A stretch of 48,385 nt of DNA from Limnothrix sp. RL_2_0 (GTDB lineage: Bacteria; Cyanobacteriota; Cyanobacteriia; Cyanobacteriales; MRBY01). The translations under genes and the position numbers were made by a program. Numbering within the stretch: position 1 is the first letter of the stretch; each line of letters begins with the position of its first letter. The stretch spans positions 1 to 48,385 of the forward strand of contig JAAUPR010000010.1 in assembly GCA_012033055.1 (NCBI GenBank). The letters run 5' to 3'. The notes below the pieces were generated by a model. The model searched no databases, was not told the DNA's origin, and worked only from the letters and a program-made list of their open reading frames with translations. This document shows positions 8,723-18,371 of this stretch, piece after piece.

Positions 8723-9452
8723 AGCCTTCTGCGCTTTTTTCTTTTGTTAAGCCACCCCCTAAGCCTGTGGCAATTTTTTCGCAAAGTTGCCACTTTAAGT
8801 GGGGGGAAAATTCGAGGTTTTGGGCGGTTTGTTTTAGGGTTTCGAGGTTGGGTTTTGCTGCGATCGCCAGATCTGGAACGGTTGCCTGTTGCCAAAAGTC
8901 TTCCCCATCAGCGGATCGTACAGAAAAATTACACTGGCCTGATTGGGGGATACCGTAGTCAAAAAAGACATCGCCGCCCTTGGTTTGGTTAATGACGGTA
9001 TTTAACAAAATACTCAATAATTGTTCGGTTCGTTGGCGATCGCCTGCGATAACTATTTCACCGTCAGTCTTATCAGAGCGTTGCACCACAAACTTGAGAT
9101 TTTTATTTTTTGCCTTGACCACAAATATTCGCTCTAGTGCGCCGACAAGATTTGCAAAATCAAACACATCAGCCTTCAAGATTCCTGTGCCATAATCCAG
9201 CTTCGATACATCAATCGCCAAATCCAGCAGCGTCATAAATTTTTTACTCGCTTCATAGCACTGGGCAATAAATTCTCGTTCTTCCTCCGGGCTGTCACAA
9301 AGATCCGCCAAAATGAGCTGTTGCAAACTCATAATATGACTCATGGGCGATCGCAGCTCGTGGGCCGTTTGCCCTAAGAATCCCGCTTGTAACTGTCCCA
9401 ATTGCAGAGCCATTTCGATGACTGTTTTCATATCCTGTGGTGCATCCGACAT
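8679..9452 (-). CDS. Soluble histidine-kinase-like protein with degenerate ATPase domain
   Basis: About 257 residues from the ATG at 9452 (MSDAPQDMKTV); the frame is open 19 codons further upstream, but that part is not convincing. A HisKA-type helix pair carries His31 in QTAHELRSPMSH, then a dimerisation helix with DLAIDVSKLDYG. The following region has the shape of a HATPase_c domain (RQRTEQLLSILLNTVINQT, later ATGLGGGL), but the N box lacks a clear Asn-rich motif and the G1 DxGxG is not visible. It may be a phosphotransfer or scaffold protein and not an active kinase. There is no sensor or membrane domain. It converges with the GNAT gene with a 44-bp overlap and is divergent from the HdrB-like gene. 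Confidence 0.7.
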   Translation of the reverse strand: MSDAPQDMKTVIEMALQLGQLQAGFLGQTAHELRSPMSHIMSLQQLILADLCDSPEEEREFIAQCYEASKKFMTLLDLAIDVSKLDYGTGILKADVFDFANLVGALERIFVVKAKNKNLKFVVQRSDKTDGEIVIAGDRQRTEQLLSILLNTVINQTKGGDVFFDYGIPQSGQCNFSVRSADGEDFWQQATVPDLAIAAKPNLETLKQTAQNLEFSPHLKWQLCEKIATGLGGGLTKEKSAEGFIQVQGWLPLGNKK

Positions 9453-9535
9453 AACAAAACATAACCATTTGAGTGGTGACCAATATAGCGACGATAAGAT
9501 GAAACACAATTCCCTTCATCCTAGGTTTGGCTGAA

Positions 9536-10429
9536 ATGTTGCGCTACGCTTATTTTCCCGGTTGTGTCGCCCAAGGGGCTTGTCGGGAGTTACATCTCTC
9601 TACAACGGCTTTGGCTGATGCTCTGGACATTGAACTCATTGAACTCAAAAAAGCCGCCTGCTGTGGCTCGGGTACTTACAAAGAAGAGTCCCAACTCCTC
9701 GAAGATACAGTCAACGCCCGGAATATCGCCCTTGCGGAGTCGCTAAATTTACCTTTATTAACCCATTGCAGTACTTGCCAAGGGGTGATTGGTCATGTGG
9801 ATGAGCGTCTTAAGGATGCCAAAGCTAACGATACAGAGTATTTTGACCAAATTAATGGCCTACTTACTAAACAAAATTGCTCTCCTTACCAAGGCTCTAC
9901 GGAGGTGAAACATATCCTCTGGGCATTAGTCGGAGATTACGGCTTGGATGCGTTGCGGGAAAAAATCAAAAAACCTTTAAAAAACCTGAAATGTGCGGCG
10001 TTTTACGGCTGCTATTTGCTGCGGGCACAGGACAGTATTCCGTTTGATGATCCGGTGAATCCGCGATCGCTGGAAAATGTTTTTGAGGCGGTAGGGGCAA
10101 CGCCAGTGGTTTATGACGGTAGAACTCAATGTTGTGGTTGGCCTTTGTCTAGTTATGCGACGGAACAGTCTTTTAGTATGGCTGGCAAACATCTTTTGGC
10201 GGCGATCGCCGCTGGGGCTGATTGTTTGGTAACGCCTTGCCCGCTGTGCCATTTGAATTTGGATTCTCGCCAACCGGAAGTGGAAAAAGTAATCGGCAAA
10301 AAGTTGGGGTTGCCGGTGTTGCATCTGCCACAATTGGTCGCCCTTGCCCTTGGTGTCCCACCAGAAGAATTAGGACTCAGCAAGCACATTGTGAATACGA
10401 AACCATTGCTAGAAAAAATGGGCTTTTAG
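9536..10429 (+). CDS. HdrB-like CCG-domain protein (heterodisulfide reductase subunit B family)
   Basis: About 297 residues from the ATG at 9536 (a TTG at 9527 is in frame). Two CCG domains: the first has FPGCVAQG and AACCGSGTY, with HCSTCQG; the second has [21 protein letters not shown] and PCPLCHLN. Each Cx(n)CCGx(n)CxxC set can hold an FeS cluster; in methanogen HdrB these bind noncubane [4Fe-4S] clusters. Cyanobacteria make no coenzyme M/B, and homologues are often annotated as HdrB or SdhC/E-like, so the electron partner is unknown; a quinone- or thiol-linked redox role is only a guess. It stands alone. Its stop overlaps by 4 bp the stop of the convergent acetyltransferase gene. Confidence 0.8.
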   Translation: MLRYAYFPGCVAQGACRELHLSTTALADALDIELIELKKAACCGSGTYKEESQLLEDTVNARNIALAESLNLPLLTHCSTCQGVIGHVDERLKDAKANDTEYFDQINGLLTKQNCSPYQGSTEVKHILWALVGDYGLDALREKIKKPLKNLKCAAFYGCYLLRAQDSIPFDDPVNPRSLENVFEAVGATPVVYDGRTQCCGWPLSSYATEQSFSMAGKHLLAAIAAGADCLVTPCPLCHLNLDSRQPEVEKVIGKKLGLPVLHLPQLVALALGVPPEELGLSKHIVNTKPLLEKMGF

Positions 10430-11064
10430 GTTTTATTAATAGCTTTGAGGGATGGGAGGTCTGATCCGGTGATCGCCTCCAAATTTTCAGTGATTGTTTC
10501 AAAAGACCAATTCCACCAAGCGATGGTTTCTAGATCTTGAATCACATCATCGGCAAAACGTTTACGAATTAATTTCGCCGGATTTCCGCCGACAATCCCA
10601 TAGGCTGGCACATCTTTTGTTACCACCGATTTCGCGGCAATAATTGCGCCATTCCCAATTTTTACGCCGGGCATAATCGTTGCGCCGTAGCCCAGCCACA
10701 CATCGTGACCAATTTCGGTGTCGCCTTTGTTGGGATATTCGGACTGTTCCGGCATTACTCGCGCCCAATCTGCGCCAAAAATTTCGAAGGGGTAGGTGGA
10801 AAAACCCGACATTTTATGATTAGCGCCATTCATGATGAAAGTAACCCCAGTGGCGATCGCACAGAACTTCCCAATAATCAGGCGATCGCCGATAAAAGGA
10901 AATAAGTACAACACATTGCGCTCAAAGTTTTCCGAATCTTCAGGATCATCGTAATAGGTATAGTCGCCGATGACGATTTGCGGATTTTTTACCGTATTCC
11001 GAATAAAACAAACCTGCGGAAAATTTGGCAGCGGATGAACTTGTCTCGGATCAGGATAATTCAT
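10426..11064 (-). CDS. CatB/Vat-type hexapeptide-repeat O-acetyltransferase
   Basis: 212 residues. Left-handed beta-helix enzyme: [32 protein letters not shown] (the family hallmark with the catalytic His), STYPFEIFG, then hexapeptides [19 protein letters not shown] and [18 protein letters not shown], and [14 protein letters not shown]. This is the xenobiotic acetyltransferase subfamily that includes streptogramin A acetyltransferases (Vat) and CatB. It transfers acetyl from acetyl-CoA to a hydroxyl. The natural substrate is unknown and the sequence does not prove drug resistance. The chosen start aligns with Vat N-termini. The minus-strand frame upstream of it also reads like protein for about 27 codons, but without an ATG/GTG/TTG. 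Confidence 0.85.
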   Translation of the reverse strand: MNYPDPRQVHPLPNFPQVCFIRNTVKNPQIVIGDYTYYDDPEDSENFERNVLYLFPFIGDRLIIGKFCAIATGVTFIMNGANHKMSGFSTYPFEIFGADWARVMPEQSEYPNKGDTEIGHDVWLGYGATIMPGVKIGNGAIIAAKSVVTKDVPAYGIVGGNPAKLIRKRFADDVIQDLETIAWWNWSFETITENLEAITGSDLPSLKAINKT

Positions 11065-11188
11065 CAGATAGCCGTACTTCCAATAGTAACGACAATTAGG
11101 ATCAGCTAACTCGCCGTGCTGATTTTTAAACTCAAAATCTTGGAGCTTAATTGTGAATGTTAAATACTAAAGGCTGATTTGTTTTTGT

Positions 11189-11851
11189 TCAATATAATTC
11201 GTCGTATTCAGCTGTTTCCACTCGTCTAGCTTCTGTACGAGATGGTGGCGGCAAGAACTCAGTTCGTCTCATCGTATGGGGGATCTGACCATGAGTATAA
11301 GGATGAATTACATTGACAGTCCTAGGTATAGTCCTAGTTTGCCGTTGTTTTTGGACAGAAAACAAAGATAAAACCCCAGCCGTAACCACACCAACCACAC
11401 CACCACAAACAGTTAATATTGCCCCACCCACAGCCCAAATTATAGGTGATTCCCACTGAGAGTTTTCTTCCACTGGGAGGACTGTTGCTACTTCTTCTTG
11501 ATTTTGTTGTTGTGCTAAATTCCACTGCTGTTGGGCAGTAAAACTTTCAAGTTGAACTTGGAGTTGTTGATTTTGCAACTTTAATTGTTGATTATCGGCC
11601 TCTAACTTCTCCATCTGCATATTCAGACTCAGCTTTTCCAATTGCAGTGCTTGGTTGGGATCCGGTGTTAGTTGCTGTCCGTAGTTGGGAGGATACTGAA
11701 TGGGTATGGGTTGCTGCACTGTTTGGGGGGCTTCAACCGTTGGCATTTCAAAATTTGGTTGTTGAGCAGGAGTCCCTGTCCCTTTAAGCAAGACAAGTGC
11801 TGCTAGCCCAGCTATAGAAACTCCACCGATAAATGCAATACCTTCACTCAT
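11189..11851 (-). CDS. Membrane protein with Gln-rich coiled coil (unknown function)
   Basis: 220 residues, not recognised. An N-terminal hydrophobic helix (about residues 5-22, IAFIGGVSIAGLAALVLL), a Pro/Gln-rich stretch, a coiled coil at about 65-118 (NQALQLEKLSLNMQMEKLEA and onwards), a second hydrophobic segment at about 138-165 (IIWAVGGAILTVCGGVVGVV) and a basic, Arg/Pro-rich tail of about 50 residues ending in YDELY. The layout suggests two membrane passes with the coiled coil on one side, useful for assembly or scaffolding. It is alone on its strand, with a 630-bp region upstream of its start. Confidence 0.6.
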   Translation of the reverse strand: MSEGIAFIGGVSIAGLAALVLLKGTGTPAQQPNFEMPTVEAPQTVQQPIPIQYPPNYGQQLTPDPNQALQLEKLSLNMQMEKLEADNQQLKLQNQQLQVQLESFTAQQQWNLAQQQNQEEVATVLPVEENSQWESPIIWAVGGAILTVCGGVVGVVTAGVLSLFSVQKQRQTRTIPRTVNVIHPYTHGQIPHTMRRTEFLPPPSRTEARRVETAEYDELY

Positions 11852-12482
11852 AAGATTTTATTCCTCAACTAGAACTTGAGCTTTACTTGATTTGGACTGG
11901 CGCGATATCTGACTCATAATGTATCGCCTGTTTTTAAATTCAGATTTAAGACTCAAATTGTAGGTCAATATATCAGGTGATTTTTCTGCTTGGCGACGGT
12001 TTACTATCCGCTGTCACCATATCAATACCACATTAATCTAGTTGTACACCAAAAAATGACAAAAAAATCATACTGTGATGCACGATGTGTGACTGGGTTT
12101 TAACCTTTTTAGAGTCAGGGTTGCAGAAGTTGTTGTTTTTATCGCAAGCGGTGCTGCTATCACCTAAGCTAGTCAGCCCTACAAACTTGTTGCATCACCA
12201 TTTATCAATGGCTCAACCTCGACAATCCTAGCACTGGCAAAAGTTTCTCGTCGACTGCGAAAGTGGAATTGGCAAGCTCTAGTCAAAGATGTTGTCTGAT
12301 GAGAATCTATTTTAACTCCCCAAGAGGCGACCAGAAAAGACTTGGATTTTGGCTAATATCTCGGGTGTAAATGCTTATAATGCAAGCCTTACTTCTCGAA
12401 GTTCTCTCTGTCTATGTTTGATGACGGCAATTGAGATAAGCTAACTAAAGCAATTTTGGATGATTGAGGGCAGAGAACTTTC
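11852..12482. other. Long divergent intergenic region
   Basis: 631 bp between the divergent coiled-coil protein gene and lpdA. A TATAAT at 12376-12381 could be the -10 of an lpdA promoter; no good -35 lies at the usual spacing. The stretch 12185-12300 (plus) reads as a short open segment ending KWNWQALVKDVV, interrupted upstream by stops; it could be a gene remnant, but I recognise no family. HIP1 is absent here. Confidence 0.35.
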
Positions 12483-13919
12483 ATGAGCGACACAAAGTTT
12501 GATTATGACTTGGTGATTATCGGTGCAGGAGTCGGTGGTCATGGCGCGGCACTCCATGCGGTGAAATGTGGTCTCAAAACGGCAATTATCGAAGCAGCGG
12601 ATATGGGTGGAACCTGTGTAAACCGGGGGTGTATTCCTTCTAAGGCTCTGCTAGCTGCTTCTGGAAAAGTGCGGGAAATGCGCGACCAAAAGCATTTGCA
12701 ATCACTAGGCATTAATGTCGGGGCTGTGGACTTTAGTCGTGAGGCGATCGCCGCCCATGCCACAGACCTAGTAAACAAAATCCAGAGTGACCTAACCAAT
12801 AGCCTTAAGCGATTAAAAGTAGATATCATTCGCGGCTGGGGCAAAATCGACGGCGAACAAAAAGTGAGCATTATCAGCGATGACGGTGTGAAGAATATTA
12901 CCGCCAAAGAAATCATGATTAGCACCGGGTCAAAACCCTTCGTCCCCCCCGGTATCCAAGTAGACGGCAAAACCGTATTCACCAGCGATGATGCCGTGCG
13001 CCTCGAAAGCTTGCCCCAGTGGGTCGCCATCATTGGGAGCGGTTACATTGGCCTAGAATTTTCTGATGTGTATACTGCCCTCGGTTGTGAAATCACCATG
13101 ATCGAAGCCCTCGACGAGCTAATGCCCGGCTTTGATCCAGAGATTGCTAAACTTGCCAAACGAGCACTCATTGATCAACGGGACATCGAAACCTACACCG
13201 GCGTTTTTGCCACAAAAATTATTCCCGGCTCCCCCGTTAAAATCGAACTCACCGACGCAAAAACCAAAGAAGTTGTTGAAAATCTCGAAGTGGATGCCTG
13301 CCTTGTTGCGACTGGTCGTGTACCCGCCACAAAAAATCTCGGCTTAGATAGCGTTGGCGTGGCGGCCGATCGCCGGGGCTTTATTGATGTCAACGACAAA
13401 ATGCAGGTGATCAAAGACGGCAAAGTGATTCCCCATCTCTGGGCGGTGGGCGACGCGACTGGAAAAATGATGTTGGCTCACGCAGCTTCTGGTCAGGGCG
13501 TTGTGGCGGTAGAAAATATGATCGGCAACGAAATGACTGTTGACTATGCAGCGATTCCAGCGGCAGCCTTTACCCACCCCGAAATCAGTTATGTGGGCAT
13601 GAGCGAACCCCAAGCCCGTGAAGCTGGCAAAGAACAGGGGTTTGAGGTGGCGACGGCAAAAACTTATTACAAAGGTAATTCCAAAGCCCTTGCGGAGAAG
13701 GAAACCGACGGCATTGCGAAGATCATTTTCCGCAAAGATACCGGGGAACTTTTGGGGGTACATATTATGGGTATTCATGCGTCTGATTTGATCCAAGAGG
13801 CTGCTAATGCGATCGCCGCCAAGAAACCAGTGCAAGAATTAGCCTTTAACGTCCACGCCCACCCGACCCTATCGGAAGTTTTGGATGAAGCCTATAAGCG
13901 GGCAAAAGTTTCTGCATAG
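12483..13919 (+). CDS. lpdA: Dihydrolipoyl dehydrogenase (E3)
   Basis: 478 residues, the normal family length. FAD-binding [13 protein letters not shown] is near the N-terminus (Gly14 onwards). The redox-active disulfide is Cys45/Cys50 in [13 protein letters not shown]. The NAD-binding motif GSGYIGLEF comes mid-protein, then the second FAD contact WAVGDATG. The dimer-interface catalytic pair is in HAHPTLSEV near the C-terminus. The enzyme reoxidises dihydrolipoamide with NAD+ in pyruvate dehydrogenase, glycine decarboxylase and related complexes; no E1/E2 genes are nearby, as is common in cyanobacteria. It is followed by a clear intrinsic terminator, so it is a single-gene transcript. Confidence 0.95.
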   Translation: MSDTKFDYDLVIIGAGVGGHGAALHAVKCGLKTAIIEAADMGGTCVNRGCIPSKALLAASGKVREMRDQKHLQSLGINVGAVDFSREAIAAHATDLVNKIQSDLTNSLKRLKVDIIRGWGKIDGEQKVSIISDDGVKNITAKEIMISTGSKPFVPPGIQVDGKTVFTSDDAVRLESLPQWVAIIGSGYIGLEFSDVYTALGCEITMIEALDELMPGFDPEIAKLAKRALIDQRDIETYTGVFATKIIPGSPVKIELTDAKTKEVVENLEVDACLVATGRVPATKNLGLDSVGVAADRRGFIDVNDKMQVIKDGKVIPHLWAVGDATGKMMLAHAASGQGVVAVENMIGNEMTVDYAAIPAAAFTHPEISYVGMSEPQAREAGKEQGFEVATAKTYYKGNSKALAEKETDGIAKIIFRKDTGELLGVHIMGIHASDLIQEAANAIAAKKPVQELAFNVHAHPTLSEVLDEAYKRAKVSA

Positions 13920-13968
13920 ATACCCTCCAGCCCAAACTCCAAATATTCTAAATAAATTCAACCCGAAG

Positions 13969-13999
13969 CCTCCGTAATCCTAACCAGCGGAGGTTTTTT
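13969..13999 (+). terminator. Intrinsic terminator of lpdA
   Basis: A CCTCCG/CGGAGG stem with a 13-base loop is followed directly by six T. It lies 50 bp after the lpdA stop and is a good rho-independent terminator on the plus strand. Confidence 0.85.
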
Positions 14000-14271
14000 A
14001 TTGGCGCTCATTGTCCAGAAAATCAGCCACGGCATCCACTCAAAAGCAAAATTTTCATCGCCCCAAAATATCAGTAAATGCCGACATACATATTCCCGAT
14101 CTGGTCTTGTATCACGTGCAATTACATATAAGTACCTCCACAACATTTTTAGCAGAGGAAAAATTTTCCCTAAAAGTACCTAAATACAAGCGAAGCCGAT
14201 TGCCTTGGCTGATAACTGGCCGCTGACTAATTTTCCATGTAAGTACTCGCTTTTATGACTGTAATTTCCCT

Positions 14272-15936
14272 ATGAAGTTACCTCTTCTAAAACTCCACCG
14301 ACTGACCCATCAAGTATTGATGTATATCCTGACGATGGCGGTAGCTTTTAGCTTACTTTTAGTCGCCTTGGGCAGTTGGAATTCGTGGCAAATTGCCAAT
14401 AATTTTAAGTTCGGTATCACTACCGATTTGCAGCTCCAGCAACTCAGTGGCCAGATTATTCACCTCGATGAAGTGCTGACGATGTCTGCCCGCATGGCTG
14501 CCGCCACGGGTGATCTGAAATGGGAAACTCGCTACGCTAGCTTTGAACCCAAACTCAGTGAAGCCATCGAAACGGCGATCGCCCTTGCCCCAGAAGCATA
14601 CGAAAGCCACGCCGAGCGCACCGATGCCGCCAACGAGCAACTCATCAAACTAGAAGCAACCGCCTTTCAACTGATCCGAGAGAACCAAGACGCCGAAGCC
14701 CTAGCATTATTATTTAGTGACCAATACGAAATCCAAAAACAAATCTATGCCGACGGGATGCGCCAAACCACCCAAACCCTCGCCAAAAGAGTCGAAACTA
14801 ATATCGAAGCCTACGGTCTATCCCTATCCCGCTCAAGCCTATTTAGCTTCATCAGCTTTCTGGTTTTAATGGTGTCGTGGATCTTGATTTTGGCATTGAT
14901 CAGCCAATATATAGAAAGTCGCCAAAGGGCAGAAAAAAGACTACGGACTGCAAAATCACAACTAGAAGTAAGCCATGCTCAAATTGCTGTCTCTGAGATT
15001 GCGTTACGCCACCAAACAGCAGAGTTAGGCCAGGCACTCCAGAAACTAAAAGAGACCCAATCAACAATTATCCAAAATGAAAAAATGTCTAGTCTTGGTC
15101 ATCTTGTGGCTGGCATTGCCCACGAAATTAACAATCCAGTAAGTTTTATTTATGGGAATATCAAATACCTACAAAACTATTTCGATGAGTTGCTAGCGAG
15201 TGTTGCCATTTACCAAAAATATTACCCTGAGCCAGTCGCAGAAATTTGTACACATCAAGCCAATATTGAGCTGGATTTCCTACAAGAAGATCTGCCAAAA
15301 ATCATTGATTCTATTCGCTTAGGGACAAAACGAATTCAACAAATTGTGCTCTCTCTACGTAATTTTTCACGCATGAATGAGGCTGACTGTAAAAATATTG
15401 ATATCCATGAAGGTTTGGATAGTACATTACTAATTTTGCAACATCGACTTATTACAAAATCAAGTTATCCAGAGATTGAAGTTGTCAAAAAATATGGAGA
15501 TTTACCGTTAATTGAATGTTATGGCGGACTGTTAAATCAGGTTTTTATGAATATCTTGAGTAATGCGATTGATGCATTGCGGGATAAGCAACTCTCGTAT
15601 TTGAGCCAAAATAATCTGGGCGATCGCCCTCAGATTACGGTGCAGACTTCAGCCTTAAATTCCCATTACATCGAAATTTCGATCAGCGACAATGCCGATG
15701 GGATGTCAAAAGCAGTGCAAGAGAAATTATTTGAACCTTTCTTTACGACGAAGCCGGTTGGCAAGGGAACGGGGATGGGCCTGTCCATTAGTCATCAAAT
15801 TATTGTGGAGAAACATAAGGGTAAACTGCTCTGTTTTTCTTCCCCCGGTACTGGTACAGAGTTTGTGATCCAACTTCCCATTGTTCAAACACCTGTACGT
15901 CACTCACCTCGGCAAATGGTTAGTGAGTCTCGATAA
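14272..15936 (+). CDS. Sensor histidine kinase (paralogue of the kinase at 4562)
   Basis: 554 residues. Transmembrane helix 1 at about 14-36 and helix 2 at about 190-215 flank a mostly helical extracytoplasmic domain of about 150 residues. A coiled coil leads to EKMSSLGHLVAGIAHEINNP with the phospho-acceptor His284. The ATPase domain has LSNAIDAL (N box), ISDNADGM (G1, with Ala where Gly is usual), EPFFTTKP and GKGTGMGLSIS (G2). The kinase half closely resembles the kinase at 4562, including the INNPVxFIxGN and LRNFSRxxEA blocks; the sensor halves differ. No response regulator is adjacent. Upstream, 14000-14271 holds no gene. Confidence 0.88.
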   Translation: MKLPLLKLHRLTHQVLMYILTMAVAFSLLLVALGSWNSWQIANNFKFGITTDLQLQQLSGQIIHLDEVLTMSARMAAATGDLKWETRYASFEPKLSEAIETAIALAPEAYESHAERTDAANEQLIKLEATAFQLIRENQDAEALALLFSDQYEIQKQIYADGMRQTTQTLAKRVETNIEAYGLSLSRSSLFSFISFLVLMVSWILILALISQYIESRQRAEKRLRTAKSQLEVSHAQIAVSEIALRHQTAELGQALQKLKETQSTIIQNEKMSSLGHLVAGIAHEINNPVSFIYGNIKYLQNYFDELLASVAIYQKYYPEPVAEICTHQANIELDFLQEDLPKIIDSIRLGTKRIQQIVLSLRNFSRMNEADCKNIDIHEGLDSTLLILQHRLITKSSYPEIEVVKKYGDLPLIECYGGLLNQVFMNILSNAIDALRDKQLSYLSQNNLGDRPQITVQTSALNSHYIEISISDNADGMSKAVQEKLFEPFFTTKPVGKGTGMGLSISHQIIVEKHKGKLLCFSSPGTGTEFVIQLPIVQTPVRHSPRQMVSESR

Positions 15937-16047
15937 TAGGCGATCGCCCAGCATTTTTTATCACCCTAAGTTCATCGCTAGGTGCATTGCGATCTACTTT
16001 GTTTTTTGCTTAGAATAGTTGTGTAAACTTTCTTAAAGGAAGATGCT

Positions 16048-16203
16048 ATGACTTTTACTAAGGTGAAAATAAAGAATACTGACAAAGATCAGTCTGATGA
16101 AAGAGTTGCAGAAGCGGAACCAATTCTTTGTCCCCACTGTAAAAGAACGGCGAGTAATGGAATTAAGTGTAAAGGGATTTGTGTTGCAGACGATGATTAT
16201 TAG
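16048..16203 (+). CDS. 51-residue CxxC protein
   Basis: An ATG at 16048, preceded at a good distance by AAAGGAAG, opens 51 codons ending in TAG at 16201. The sequence has a charged N-terminus, then ILCPHCKRTASNGIKCKGIC and the acidic end VADDDY. Four cysteines (C-P-H-C and C-K-G-I-C) suggest a small zinc ribbon or knuckle. I believe very similar short proteins occur in other cyanobacteria, but I cannot name the family. The ribosome binding site, cysteine pattern and typical codons support a real gene despite the small size. Function unknown. Confidence 0.7.
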   Translation: MTFTKVKIKNTDKDQSDERVAEAEPILCPHCKRTASNGIKCKGICVADDDY

Positions 16204-16239
16204 TCTTTCGCAGTTTTGAATGTTCCAAACATGCTCTAC

Positions 16240-16491
16240 TTAGATAATAAAGAGAACAATATTTAGCAGAATTAACACTACCAGTAAGCCTAGATTTTGC
16301 CAAAGTTCTTTATGGCTTTTAGAAATTTTGTCCCCGAGAATACGTACTGTTTTATCTTGCAAATATCGCCTTAAGCCAAGGGGCAATTGATCGTAATATC
16401 GTTTGTATTCTAGGGCAGAAAGAATGACGTTATAGATATTGAAAATTGTGATGCCGAACAGCGCCCAACGATAGATACTATAAAAAAACAT
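16240..16491 (-). CDS. Small two-TM membrane protein (unknown function)
   Basis: 83 residues, not recognised. It has a hydrophobic N-terminal segment (YRWALFGITIFNIYNVILSA), a charged, basic middle (YKRYYDQLPLGLRRY, KTVRILGDKISKSHKE) and a strong C-terminal membrane helix (LGLLVVLILLNIVLFII). Both ends in the membrane with a cytosolic basic loop is the likely topology. It converges with the 51-residue CxxC gene, with 36 bp between the two stops. Confidence 0.55.
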   Translation of the reverse strand: MFFYSIYRWALFGITIFNIYNVILSALEYKRYYDQLPLGLRRYLQDKTVRILGDKISKSHKELWQNLGLLVVLILLNIVLFII

Positions 16492-16742
16492 TGGTTTTAC
16501 ATTTGAGTCTCAAGGCATGGTGTGGGGACTTACCTCCCTGCTTTTAAGGTATGTCAGGCGCGACATTTTGACATCCCCTATGGTGAAGCCAAATCATCCT
16601 GAAGAATTTTTGGTGAGTCAAGATCTCGTAAAAATATTTTATTGGCCTCAACCGAACCTCTATTAGTGCGGTTTTACAGGTTCTTTTTTTTGCGAAATGC
16701 CTCTACTATCGTTGTTACTGAGGTTGGGGAGGAGCTGCCACC

Positions 16743-18158
16743 GTGGAATTTGAATTAGATCAACTACAAGTTTGGCGCACGGTCAGCTCTGTACTACAGG
16801 AGGTCGCGGGATTTTGTGAGTCGGAAGAGCCACTGCCTGCCCACCAAGCTCAAGGTCAATGGCGTGGGGCGATCGCCGCGATCGAAAGTCTTTTAGAAAA
16901 TCAACTGGCTTATTCTTCCCGGACACCTGCGGGGTTGATCCTCTCTAGTCCGAGTCCTATTTGCGGCGATCGCCAAATCTTAGAACGTTATCAAAACGCT
17001 ATTTTTACCCCCAAAAGTATTAAAGACGTTGCCCTGTGTCATTTTCAGTTAGCGGGGGCAATGGTCAATGGTCATGGGGCTGTGGCAGACCAGAAGATTG
17101 CAGAATTTCCGCTAATGCCCAACGATCCTCTGCAAAACGAACAATTTTGCCTTATTCTCACGCCAGAATTTAGCTTTACGATGGTGCTCGATGTCGAGGT
17201 GGGTTTTCAATTCTCCTTTGACCCCGACGTGATCGACGATCTCTGGCAAATGTTGCAGTGGCGCATGGCTTTGACCCAACCTTTTCAGTTTCAAACCCTG
17301 CAGAAATTTTGGCAGCAATTTAAACCCGTTGCCCCGGACTATCGCCTTGTCGCTCACTTCAGTCGTCTGATGCTGCGATCGCTGCCAGAAACCACTGCAC
17401 CTATTCCCGTCCAACCCCAACCCGAACAACCCATCAAAAATGTTTCACCGAGCGCGAACATCCATCCCGAATTAGAGCTACTCCAAGCCCTAACCCACGA
17501 GATTCGGACACCTTTAACAACCATCCGAACGATGACCAAGTTGTTACTAAAAAAGAAAAAACAGCTCACCACCGATATCGTTAAACGGATCGAAACCATC
17601 GAACAAGAGTGTAATGAACAAATTCGGCGCATGGAACTGATTTTCCGGGCAGCAGAGATGGAAACCCCTTCCCAACAACGCGCTGTGCAGCTGATTCCCA
17701 CTTCCCTTGAGCAACTATTTCTTGAGGGGACACCCCGCTGGCAAAAGCAAGCCCAACGGCGCAATGTGGTTCTTGATGTGGTTTTACCGAAAAAGTTGCC
17801 CCAAGTGGTCAGCGATCCAGCCATGCTCGATCAGGTGCTATCGGGTCTCATCGAAACGTTTACCCGCCGTCTGCCATCGGGTTCTGAAGTACAACTGCAA
17901 GTCACTACGGCTGGCGATCAACTAAAACTTGAAGTTCAGTCCAATAGTCTGGCGCAAAAATGTCTCGAAAAGGCGATCGGGCAGCTGCTTACTTTTCAAC
18001 CGGAAACGGGAAGTCTGAGTCTCAATTTGAAAGTTACAAAAAATCTCTTCCATGCCCTCGGTGGTAAGTTGCGTATTCGTCATCGTTCTTCTGGTGAGGA
18101 TGTTTTCACCATCTTTTTACCCCTAGGTAATAATCTTTCTGTGCCGGTAGCGCGTTAG
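16743..18158 (+). CDS. Cytosolic sensor histidine kinase, GTG start
   Basis: 471 residues starting at GTG 16743; GGAGG at 16728-16732 is well placed, which decides the start. The N-terminal 230 residues form a soluble domain with no recognised fold and no membrane helices. A Pro/Gln linker precedes LELLQALTHEIRTPLTTIR with the phospho-acceptor His252. The ATPase half (VVSDPAMLDQVLSGLIETFT ... KVTKNLFHALGGKLRI) keeps the overall shape, but the N-box Asn and the G1 DxGxG are poorly preserved, so ATP binding is uncertain. The N-terminal domain plus THEIRTPLTTIR matches a conserved cyanobacterial kinase type, which I cannot name. No partner regulator is nearby. Confidence 0.75.
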   Translation: MEFELDQLQVWRTVSSVLQEVAGFCESEEPLPAHQAQGQWRGAIAAIESLLENQLAYSSRTPAGLILSSPSPICGDRQILERYQNAIFTPKSIKDVALCHFQLAGAMVNGHGAVADQKIAEFPLMPNDPLQNEQFCLILTPEFSFTMVLDVEVGFQFSFDPDVIDDLWQMLQWRMALTQPFQFQTLQKFWQQFKPVAPDYRLVAHFSRLMLRSLPETTAPIPVQPQPEQPIKNVSPSANIHPELELLQALTHEIRTPLTTIRTMTKLLLKKKKQLTTDIVKRIETIEQECNEQIRRMELIFRAAEMETPSQQRAVQLIPTSLEQLFLEGTPRWQKQAQRRNVVLDVVLPKKLPQVVSDPAMLDQVLSGLIETFTRRLPSGSEVQLQVTTAGDQLKLEVQSNSLAQKCLEKAIGQLLTFQPETGSLSLNLKVTKNLFHALGGKLRIRHRSSGEDVFTIFLPLGNNLSVPVAR

Positions 18159-18371
18159 GTTTGGGCAGTGAATTGATTGCTTTGGTAAGAATGTTTCACG
18201 GAATATTTTGATGGACTTGTGCTGATTAATAATTGCTAATTTCCTTGGGTATGTCAGCTATTTCAGGGGTGCAAAAATGGACATCACCTAAAGATTTACC
18301 AACGTCTATGGGGAACTGTCCTGAGGAAAGTTACAACTAGAGAGGAAAGGGATTTAAGTCCCCTCAACTGG

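Noticed and set aside
12185-12300. Possible gene remnant ending KWNWQALVKDVV
   Set aside because: Too short, interrupted by stops upstream and not recognisable as any family; noted only in the intergenic entry.
15940-15962. Terminator after the second kinase (HIP1 palindrome then T-run)
   Set aside because: The HIP1 palindrome leaves only a three-base-pair stem once a loop is allowed, and the T-run is offset.
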